Of a stretch of 6,281 nt of DNA, positions 1 through 5,273 are shown piece by piece; within the stretch, counting starts at the first letter, position 1; the number at the start of each line of letters is the position of its first letter. Source of the stretch: Acidobacteriaceae bacterium (GTDB taxonomy: Bacteria; Acidobacteriota; Terriglobia; Terriglobales; Acidobacteriaceae). The translations under genes and the position numbers were made by a program. The stretch lies in NCBI GenBank assembly GCA_003162495.1, contig PMOF01000285.1, positions 1 to 6,281 of the forward strand, read 5' to 3'. The notes below the pieces were generated by a model that saw nothing but the letters and a program-made list of their open reading frames with translations, was not told the DNA's origin and searched no databases.

Positions 1-453
1 GGCCTCGGCAAGGCAGCCGAACTGGCCATGCACTCGCTCGATGACGGAACCATTTACCGTCTTGCGGCCCTCCGCGACCGGCTGGAGAGCGAGCTTCTCA
101 AGATTCTCGGCACCGGCTTGAATGGGAGTTCGAATGCCGGCGTGCTGGTGCCTCGCGTGGCCAACACCACCAACATCTGGTTTGACCAGTTGGAGGGCGA
201 GGCGCTGGTGATCGCGCTGGATCTGAAGGGCGTGTCTGTCTCCGGCGGTTCGGCCTGCCACTCCGGCGCTACGGAACCAAGCCATGTGCTGATGGCCATG
301 GGCCTGGATAAGAACCGCGCCCGCGCCAGCCTGCGATTCAGCCTGCTCAAAACCGCAACCGAGGCCGATATGGACCATGTTTTGCAAGTCGTCCCCGCGG
401 CCGTCGAACAACTGAGAGCGCTTTCTCCCGTTGCCGCCGGAACGCTCGGCTGA
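1..453 (+). CDS. Cysteine desulfurase (IscS/NifS family), C-terminal part, 5' end outside the window
   Basis: PLP-dependent enzyme that takes sulfur from L-cysteine as a persulfide and passes it to acceptors for Fe-S clusters, thiolated tRNA or other thio-compounds; cytoplasmic. The reading frame is open from base 1, so this is the last 150 residues of a protein usually near 390. The mobile-loop motif SGGSACHSGATEPSHVL is visible, with the persulfide-forming Cys at fragment residue 86 (bases 256-258). It is followed by the family's C-terminal stretch RASLRFSLLKTATEADMDHVL. The PLP lysine lies upstream and cannot be checked. The loop resembles the NifS-like SACxSG...EPSHVL form; I give no symbol because IscS, NifS and other paralogs cannot be separated on this fragment. 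The next gene, mnmA, is a known sulfur acceptor, which suggests a dedicated donor. An ATG at 28 is internal, not the start. Confidence 0.93.
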   Translation, partial: GLGKAAELAMHSLDDGTIYRLAALRDRLESELLKILGTGLNGSSNAGVLVPRVANTTNIWFDQLEGEALVIALDLKGVSVSGGSACHSGATEPSHVLMAMGLDKNRARASLRFSLLKTATEADMDHVLQVVPAAVEQLRALSPVAAGTLG

Positions 454-487
454 TTCATCGCGCGCGCATGGCCGCGAAGGTTGAAGG

Positions 488-507
488 GTACGGGCTTTAG
501 CCCGTAC
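488..507. repeat. REP-like palindrome, copy 1
   Basis: Perfect inverted repeat: arms GTACGGGC and GCCCGTAC around a TTTA loop. It lies 34 bp after the desulfurase stop and shares the core GGGCTTTAGCCC with the palindrome at 529-542, the two cores starting 38 bp apart. No T-run follows, so it is not a classical Rho-independent terminator. It resembles repetitive extragenic palindromes placed between co-oriented genes; a role in RNA stability or attenuation is possible but inferred. Confidence 0.6.
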
Positions 508-528
508 ATAAGTGAAACGAAAATAACC

Positions 529-542
529 GGGGCTTTAGCCCC
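529..542. repeat. REP-like palindrome, copy 2
   Basis: Perfect inverted repeat GGGGC-TTTA-GCCCC, 64 bp before the mnmA start. It has the same core and the same TTTA loop orientation as copy 1. The 21-bp spacer between the copies is AT-rich, unlike its surroundings. Together the two copies look like a paired REP/BIME-style insertion in the 152-bp gap. Confidence 0.6.
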
Positions 543-605
543 TGAGGCATATTTCCTGGATTTGGTTCAAACTCCATCCATTTTCGTAGCGGAAAAGTTT
601 TCACA

Positions 606-1721
606 ATGACCGAAAACACCACCATCGCCGTAGCCATGTCCGGAGGGGTAGACTCCTCGACGGTTGCGGCCATGCTCGCCCAGAGCGGCGACACCGTCGT
701 CGGCCTCACGCTTCAGCTTTGGGATCAAACTCGCCTGGCCGGCAAGCACGGCATTCCGGATGCTCCCAAGGCCGGCCGCTGCTGCTCCCTTGATGATGTT
801 TATGACGCCCGACGCGTGGCCGAGCACCTGGGCATTCCCTACTACGTCGTCAATCAGGAAGACCGCTTTGAGCAGGATGTGGTGCGGCCCTTCGTCAGCG
901 AATACCTGGCCGGGCGCACCCCGGTTCCCTGCTCCCTGTGCAACAACCACCTGAAGTTCGACCAGCTGCTGCAGACTGCGCGCAGCATCGGCGCCGATCG
1001 CATTGCCACCGGTCACTACGCCATCAACGAGTACGACGAAGCGCGGGGCCGCTGGATTCTCAAGCGCCCCGCCGATCTCGCCAAGGACCAGACCTATTTT
1101 CTCTTCGGCCTCACCCAGGCGCAGTTGTCGCGCACGCTCTTCCCCCTCGGTCATATGACCAAGCCGGACGTAAGGGCTGCCGCGCGCAGTGCCGGCCTGG
1201 CGCTGGCTGAGAAGCCGGACTCACAGGAGATTTGCTTCATCTCCGGCGGCGACTACAAGAAGTTCCTTGCGGCCTATCTCGAGGAGCAGGGCGAGAAGTT
1301 CCCCGAGAGCGCCGGCGAGCTGGTGGCCTCAAGCGGCGAAGTGATCGGCCGCCACGAGGGCATTTCAAACTTCACCGTGGGCCAGCGCAAGGGGCTGGGT
1401 GTGTCGTCGCCGTCACCGCTCTACGTACTGCAGATCGACCCCGCGAGCCACCGCGTGACCGTGGGCGCCGACGCCGAATTGGGCACGCGCACCCTGCGCG
1501 CCCATCGTCTGAACTGGATCAGCATTCCCGATCTGACCGCGCCCATCCGCGTGCGCGCCAAGATTCGCCATCGCCACGAGCCCGCGTGGGCAGTACTGGA
1601 GCCGGCCGGCCGGGACGAGGTGCTTGTGACCTTTGACGAGCCGCAGCGCGCCGTCACCCCCGGCCAGTCAGCTGTCTTCTATGACGGCGACCAGGTAGTC
1701 GGCGGCGGCTGGATCGTCTAG
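606..1721 (+). CDS. mnmA: tRNA-specific 2-thiouridylase MnmA
   Basis: Cytoplasmic ATP-pyrophosphatase that adenylates C2 of the wobble uridine U34 in tRNA(Lys), tRNA(Glu) and tRNA(Gln) and replaces oxygen with sulfur (s2U34). The 371 residues match the usual family length. Visible motifs: the PP-loop MSGGVDSS at residues 11-18; TPVPCSLCN with C109 and C112, C112 aligning with the nucleophile of the LCN motif; SQEICFI with C210, the second catalytic Cys, 98 residues on (97 in E. coli, C102/C199); GQRKGLGV; and the C-terminal barrel signature RAVTPGQSAVFYDGDQVVGGG. The ATG at 606 puts the PP-loop at the normal distance from the N-terminus; the ribosome binding site is weak (GGAAAAG, about 8-12 nt upstream). 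The upstream cysteine desulfurase on the same strand is a plausible sulfur donor. No clear promoter was seen in the gap, so co-transcription is possible. Confidence 0.97.
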   Translation: MTENTTIAVAMSGGVDSSTVAAMLAQSGDTVVGLTLQLWDQTRLAGKHGIPDAPKAGRCCSLDDVYDARRVAEHLGIPYYVVNQEDRFEQDVVRPFVSEYLAGRTPVPCSLCNNHLKFDQLLQTARSIGADRIATGHYAINEYDEARGRWILKRPADLAKDQTYFLFGLTQAQLSRTLFPLGHMTKPDVRAAARSAGLALAEKPDSQEICFISGGDYKKFLAAYLEEQGEKFPESAGELVASSGEVIGRHEGISNFTVGQRKGLGVSSPSPLYVLQIDPASHRVTVGADAELGTRTLRAHRLNWISIPDLTAPIRVRAKIRHRHEPAWAVLEPAGRDEVLVTFDEPQRAVTPGQSAVFYDGDQVVGGGWIV

Positions 1722-1811
1722 CGTCATTCCTTCGGCACAGCCCCCAACCCATCGGCCCCGACCCTACTCCCAAATCGGGCTGGCCCAAAACCTAGCCAAC
1801 CCCTTGCGGTT

Positions 1812-1817
1812 TATACT
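1812..1817 (+). promoter_or_regulatory. Possible -10 element for the GH51 gene
   Basis: TATACT, one mismatch from TATAAT, lies 29 bp before the ATG at 1847 and would give a leader of roughly 20 nt carrying the ribosome binding site. No recognisable -35 hexamer occurs at 16-18 bp spacing, so the call is weak. Confidence 0.25.
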
Positions 1818-1835
1818 GACCCGGCACCGATACAA

Positions 1836-1841
1836 GGGGAG
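1836..1841 (+). promoter_or_regulatory. Ribosome binding site deciding the GH51 start
   Basis: GGGGAG lies 5 nt before the ATG at 1847. The frame also has a TTG at 1844, but that is only 2 nt from this site, so the ATG is preferred. Confidence 0.7.
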
Positions 1842-1846
1842 ATTTG

Positions 1847-3757
1847 ATGATCGTGAAAACGTTTGCCCACGCGGCCTCCGTGGCCGCCTTTGTCGTCGCC
1901 GCTACTCTGGCCTATCCTCAGACCTCGCCTGCCGTGCTCACCATTCATGCCGATCAGCCGGTATCTAAGGTCAGCCCCACGCTCTATGGACTCATGACCG
2001 AGGAGATCAACTACTCCTATGACGGCGGTCTCTATGCGGAGATGGTGCGCAATCGCACATTCGGAGCCAGTTGGGACGGCATTCAGCATTGGACCCTGGT
2101 GGAGTATGGCAACGCCGACGCCGCCATTGCGCCCGACAAGGAGACCGGCCCCAGCGAAGCCCTCAAGTCCAGCCTCCGCATTGACGTGAAGCAGGCCGAC
2201 CCGAACAGCCAGGCCGGCGTGCTGAACGATGGCTGGTGGGGCGTGCCGCTGCGGCCCAATACCACTTACAAGGGTTCCTTCTACGCCAAGGCCAGCGCTG
2301 GCGATCTTGGCCCGGTCAAAGTAAGCCTGGTCAGCAACAACACCGGCAAATCCGTGGCTACCGCCGAGGTTTCGGGCGTCGCCACCGATTGGAAGCAGTA
2401 CGAATTTACCCTGAAGATGGGCGCCATCCAGCCATCGGCCGCTAACCACCTGGCCCTTACCGTCGGCCACGCCGGAACCCTGTGGCTCAATCTGGTATCG
2501 CTGTTCCCGCCCACTTACCACGACCGCGCCAACGGCAACCGCATTGATCTGATGGAAAAGCTGGCCGCCATGAATCCGGCCTTTCTGCGCTTCCCCGGCG
2601 GCAATTATCTTGAGGGCGATCACATCCCCGAGCGCTACCCGTGGAAGAAGACCATCGGTCCCCTCGTCGACCGGCCTACCCATCCCAGCCCCTGGCGCTA
2701 CCACTCTTCGGACGGCCTCGGCCTGCTTGAATTCCTGGAATGGTGCGAAGACTTGAAGATGCAGCCGGTGCTGGCCGTTTACGCCGGCTATTCCATGGCC
2801 CAGGAGCACGTGAATCCCGGCGCCGATCTCGACCCCTACGTGCAGGACGCGCTCGACGAACTGGAATATGTGACCGGCGGCTCCGAAACCAAGTGGGGCG
2901 CTGTTCGCGCACAAAACGGCCACCCCCAGCCCTTCAAGCTCAACTACGTCGAGATCGGCAACGAAGACATGTTCGACAAGTCGGGCAGCTATGAGGGACG
3001 CTACGCGCAGTTCTACAAGGCCATCAAGGCAAAATATCACGACCTGCAACTGATCGCCACCATGCCCGTTAAAGACATGCGGCCCGATGTGGTGGACGAC
3101 CACTACTATGTGCGCGCAACACAGTTCTTCAAGGACGCCAACCACTACGACAAGACCGACCGTAGCGGCCCCAAGATCTTTGTCGGCGAGTGGGCCACCC
3201 GCGAAGGCGCGCCCACACCCAACTTTGGCGCGGCCCTGGGCGACGCAGCCTGGATGACCGGCATGGAGCGCAACAGCGACATCGTCGTGATGGCCGCCTA
3301 CGCTCCCTTGCTGGTGAACGTGAACCCCGGCGGCATGCAATGGGAAACGGATCTCATCGGTTATGACGCCATGCGCAGCTTCGGATCGCCCAGTTACTAC
3401 GCACAGGTCCTGTTCGCAAAGTATCTCGGCGACCAGACCGTCAAGGCGGAACTAAAAAACGGCGGTCCCAAGTTTTTTTATTCGATCACCGGGAATACGG
3501 CGAAGAAGAAGTTGTATCTCAAGCTGGTGAACGCCTCATCCGACCCGCAGCCGCTCGAGATCGACTTGACCGGCGCCAGGGTGGCAGCCAACGCAAAGCT
3601 TGAGAGCCTCAGCGCGCCGGACACCCAGACCACCAACACCCTCGACGATCCCAATCGCATCGTGCCCGTGGAAACCACGCTGCACAATGTCGGCAGCCAA
3701 TTCCACCACACTCTGCCGGGATTCTCGATTCAGGTGATCGAGTTTGACGAGCAGTAA
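1847..3757 (+). CDS. Secreted alpha-L-arabinofuranosidase, GH51
   Basis: Retaining glycosidase that releases terminal alpha-L-arabinofuranosyl residues from arabinoxylan, arabinan or arabinogalactan. The protein has 636 residues from the ATG supported by the ribosome binding site. Residues 1-22 form a signal peptide (K4, then a hydrophobic run ending ATLA), so it is exported. The N-terminal core motif YDGGLYAEMVRNRTF (58-72) precedes a beta-rich CBM4/9-like segment (about 80-222). The (beta/alpha)8 domain carries FLRFPGGNYLEGD (246-258), ETKWGAVR, EIGNED with acid/base E373, DDHYY (417-421) and FVGEWAT with nucleophile E448. The C-terminal beta domain ends in LPGFSIQVIEF. Motif spacing resembles the plant/Bacteroidetes-type GH51 branch more than the short cytoplasmic Geobacillus type. 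It stands alone: no transporter, regulator or other glycosidase is visible, and the downstream gene is convergent. Exact substrate is not determinable. Confidence 0.95.
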   Translation: MIVKTFAHAASVAAFVVAATLAYPQTSPAVLTIHADQPVSKVSPTLYGLMTEEINYSYDGGLYAEMVRNRTFGASWDGIQHWTLVEYGNADAAIAPDKETGPSEALKSSLRIDVKQADPNSQAGVLNDGWWGVPLRPNTTYKGSFYAKASAGDLGPVKVSLVSNNTGKSVATAEVSGVATDWKQYEFTLKMGAIQPSAANHLALTVGHAGTLWLNLVSLFPPTYHDRANGNRIDLMEKLAAMNPAFLRFPGGNYLEGDHIPERYPWKKTIGPLVDRPTHPSPWRYHSSDGLGLLEFLEWCEDLKMQPVLAVYAGYSMAQEHVNPGADLDPYVQDALDELEYVTGGSETKWGAVRAQNGHPQPFKLNYVEIGNEDMFDKSGSYEGRYAQFYKAIKAKYHDLQLIATMPVKDMRPDVVDDHYYVRATQFFKDANHYDKTDRSGPKIFVGEWATREGAPTPNFGAALGDAAWMTGMERNSDIVVMAAYAPLLVNVNPGGMQWETDLIGYDAMRSFGSPSYYAQVLFAKYLGDQTVKAELKNGGPKFFYSITGNTAKKKLYLKLVNASSDPQPLEIDLTGARVAANAKLESLSAPDTQTTNTLDDPNRIVPVETTLHNVGSQFHHTLPGFSIQVIEFDEQ

Positions 3758-3767
3758 GCGGCCGCTC

Positions 3768-3819
3768 ATCGCAACCACAGTGACTCTGACGGAAGTATTC
3801 TAATCGGCGTGGTTGCGAT
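3768..3819. repeat. 11-bp perfect inverted repeat across the convergent junction
   Basis: ATCGCAACCAC at 3768-3778 is matched by GTGGTTGCGAT at 3809-3819 across a 30-nt loop. The left arm is in the 42-bp gap after the GH51 stop; the right arm is inside the last codons of the opposing gene. It could form a stem at the 3' ends of both transcripts, but no T-run follows on either side. Confidence 0.45.
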
Positions 3820-4309
3820 TGATTCTTGGCTGCTGCGGGGCGGGATTGCGCAATGTTTCGACGACCGCCTTGATCGAAGCCATGATTCCAAACAGTTGTC
3901 TCGCCGGTTTGTTGACCACCCCGTTCACAATGCCGCCGACCCGATCCACTGAGTTCAGAACGCCGGTGATCATCGTATCCACGCGCGCGGTCTGCACATT
4001 TACCGCTTCCAGGATGTCGGTCGCGGTAGCTTCCATTTCAGCGCCGTACGTGCGCAACCCGTGCACGATCGCCGCAACATCGGTAGTTGCGGCTTCAACC
4101 TCCGGACCCACGCGGGTCAGGAACTTCCGCGACTCGACAATCAACGGCAGCAACGAGGAACGCATCTCACCGATTTGCTCTTGCATGGATTTGGCCGCCT
4201 TCATGAGGGCCAACAGAATTCCCAGCATAAAGAATGCCTGCAGGATTACTGCAAATCCCGCGACGGCAATGATGACAAGCTGGATGGTTTGATGATCGGA
4301 AACTGGCAT
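3800..4309 (-). CDS. Small single-pass membrane protein with long helical tail, unknown function
   Basis: Not recognised as a named family. The 169-residue protein has one strong N-terminal transmembrane helix (about residues 9-36, IQLVIIAVAGFAVILQAFF...). A long, mostly helical region follows, rich in Ala, Val, Glu and Thr, with heptad-like spacing (about 37-150), then a short Pro/Arg/Asn-rich end. This layout, a membrane anchor plus extended amphipathic helix, is like DUF948/YtxG-type proteins, but I cannot show homology. ATG 4309 is chosen because the helix starts right after it; a TTG at 4348 would add 13 unlikely residues. A GAGA 8 nt upstream is a weak ribosome binding site. It follows the YtxH-like gene on the same strand after a 213-bp structured gap. 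Its 3' end converges on GH51. Confidence 0.75.
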   Translation of the reverse strand: MPVSDHQTIQLVIIAVAGFAVILQAFFMLGILLALMKAAKSMQEQIGEMRSSLLPLIVESRKFLTRVGPEVEAATTDVAAIVHGLRTYGAEMEATATDILEAVNVQTARVDTMITGVLNSVDRVGGIVNGVVNKPARQLFGIMASIKAVVETLRNPAPQQPRINRNHAD

Positions 4310-4357
4310 GGCGGTGGTCTCGCGCAGGCCGCTGCCGGCCTGCAACAACTTTCTCGA

Positions 4358-4384
4358 GGGGCTTTAGCCTGGGGCTGTTCCCAG
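4358..4384. repeat. REP-like relic, copy 3, with adjoining hairpin
   Basis: GGGGCTTTAGCC (4358-4369) repeats 11 of 12 bases of the core in copies 1 and 2, in the same orientation, but its right arm has decayed. It runs directly into a second small hairpin, CTGGG (4369-4373) paired with CCCAG (4380-4384). It lies about 50 bp before the start of the minus-strand membrane protein gene. Confidence 0.45.
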
Positions 4385-4401
4385 CACTTGGCTGATCGGT
4401 C

Positions 4402-4450
4402 CGGAGCTTACGCGCAAACTGGTGCCACTTCGCTTGCGCGGTCAGCTCCG
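4402..4450. other. Nested two-segment stem-loop in the gap between the small membrane protein genes
   Basis: CGGAGCT (4402-4408) pairs with AGCTCCG (4444-4450); inside it CGCGCAA (4411-4417) pairs with TTGCGCG (4434-4440). The two 7-bp helices are separated only by a 2/3-nt internal loop, with a 16-nt terminal loop. On the minus strand it would be in the leader of the downstream membrane protein gene, about 95 nt before its ATG, or in the intercistronic part of a shared transcript. Function unknown: it may be an RNA structure or a larger palindromic repeat unit together with copy 3. Confidence 0.45.
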
Positions 4451-4494
4451 CATCGAAGGTTGGAACGCATCATATCGCATTGAAGCGAATCCGG

Positions 4495-4516
4495 GAATCG
4501 ATCTCCGGATCGATTC
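4495..4516 (-). terminator. Perfect hairpin just after the YtxH-like stop, possible terminator
   Basis: Nine-base perfect stem GAATCGATC/GATCGATTC with a 4-nt loop (CGGA on the minus strand), starting 7 nt beyond the stop codon. A second pair of arms (GCGAATC 4485-4491 with GATTCGC 4512-4518) allows an alternative, mutually exclusive fold. No T-run follows, so it may be a transcript-end stabiliser rather than a Rho-independent terminator. Confidence 0.35.
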
Positions 4517-4522
4517 GCTCGA

Positions 4523-4921
4523 CTAACTCGACGAGCCGTTTTCGTTTGCGGAGGTCGTGGTCTTGTAGGCTTGGCGGCCCGCATCCACGGCAGCGCCCAC
4601 GCGCCCGGTCTGTTCAGCCACAATGCCCTTGCCCCGCTCAACGAATTCTTCCCACTGAGCCCGTCCGCGATCCACTGCCTGGCGGCCACGCTCCACGTAT
4701 TCGCTCACCTGCTCTTTGCTTCTATCCACCAGGGCGCTTACCTCCGCGGCAGCCTGCTGGGTGCGATTGCGCAGGTATTCGGTCCCCTCGCGGGCACCGA
4801 CTGCAAGGTCTTCACGGGTCTCGCGACCGCTTTTGGGAGCATAAAGAATCCCGATCAATGTGCCAACGCCGAGTCCGGCCACAAACCACGCCAGGCCGTA
4901 TGACTTATTTTCCTCTGTCAT
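4523..4921 (-). CDS. YtxH domain-containing small membrane protein
   Basis: Protein of 132 residues with the YtxH family hallmark: a glycine-rich transmembrane helix (about 8-27, WFVAGLGVGTLIGILYAP) followed directly by APKSGRETRE (28-37). The remainder is a long amphipathic helix, with repeated units around YVERGRQAVDRG, FVERGKGIVAEQ and AVDAGRQAY, ending in a Ser/Asn-rich tail. The family is found in many bacteria, often annotated as general stress or gas-vesicle-related protein, but its biochemical role is not established. The ATG at 4921 is supported by AAAGGAG (4937-4931), 9 nt upstream. A hairpin abuts this site. Downstream on the same strand is another single-pass protein with a helical tail, suggesting a shared envelope role (inference). 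Confidence 0.88.
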   Translation of the reverse strand: MTEENKSYGLAWFVAGLGVGTLIGILYAPKSGRETREDLAVGAREGTEYLRNRTQQAAAEVSALVDRSKEQVSEYVERGRQAVDRGRAQWEEFVERGKGIVAEQTGRVGAAVDAGRQAYKTTTSANENGSSS

Positions 4922-4930
4922 GATGAATTT

Positions 4931-4962
4931 CTCCTTTCGCTCAGCCTCAAGCTGCCTGAGCG
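4931..4962 (-). promoter_or_regulatory. Ribosome binding site of the YtxH-like gene with an abutting leader hairpin
   Basis: On the minus strand AAAGGAG (4937-4931) is the ribosome binding site. Immediately 5' of it is an inverted repeat CGCTCAG (4938-4944) / CTGAGCG (4956-4962) with an 11-nt loop. A hairpin touching the ribosome binding site could affect translation or RNA stability; that role is inferred. A small dyad TACCG-N4-CGGTA lies just upstream at 4971-4984. Confidence 0.45.
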
Positions 4963-5273
4963 TATCGAATTACCGTAGTCGGTATGCCGAAGTTTCCAGG
5001 CCAGTTGCGGGACCGAACGCGCAATGCGCTGGGCGCTCTGGCTGGGGCGTCAATGAACAGCCACTCCAACGGCTTGGATGGCAGATGCGCATGGGAAGTT
5101 GCAAATCCCGTCGCTCACAGTAATGGTTATCCTACACCCTTTCGGTCATCGTGGACGGTCCCGATTGGCCGGACGCGATGCAGAAATCGACCTGCCCGCC
5201 GAAGGACCGAGTCGGTAGTGTGCGAAAAGCGACACGCAGCAACAAGTTTCAAATGATGGGTCCCGTGAGCCGC
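4963..5273. other. Intergenic stretch without a supported gene
   Basis: The gap between the YtxH-like start and the Fe-S oxidoreductase stop is 352 bp. Short open frames cross it (for example 4984-5256 on the + strand), but their translations are Arg/Pro/Ser-rich with no family features and no ribosome binding site. It should hold the YtxH-like promoter and the 3' end of the oxidoreductase transcript. On the minus strand GGAAAC (4997-4992), 16 nt, then CGGTAA is faintly like an ECF-sigma promoter, too weak to call. No terminator with a T-run was seen after the stop at 5274. Confidence 0.6.

Noticed and set aside
567..1154. A 195-codon minus-strand open frame opposite mnmA
   Set aside because: Low-complexity Gly/Ala/Val translation antisense to a clear MnmA; no independent support.
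1754..1785. Possible terminator after mnmA (GGCC...CCCGA / TCGGG...GGCC)
   Set aside because: The stem is only about five pairs with a bulge and no T-run follows.
1811..3340. A 509-codon open frame on the minus strand, opposite the GH51 gene
   Set aside because: Its translation is rich in Gly, Val, His and Ala without any family motif, and the opposite frame has unmistakable GH51 motifs. It is a shadow caused by GC-biased third codon positions.
5025..5053. TTGACG on the minus strand as a -35 box for the YtxH-like gene
   Set aside because: The sequence at the expected -10 position is AGCGCA, which is not a -10 element.
4984..5256. A 90-codon + strand open frame in the largest intergenic gap
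   Set aside because: No ribosome binding site, no recognisable domain, and composition typical of chance frames in GC-rich DNA.
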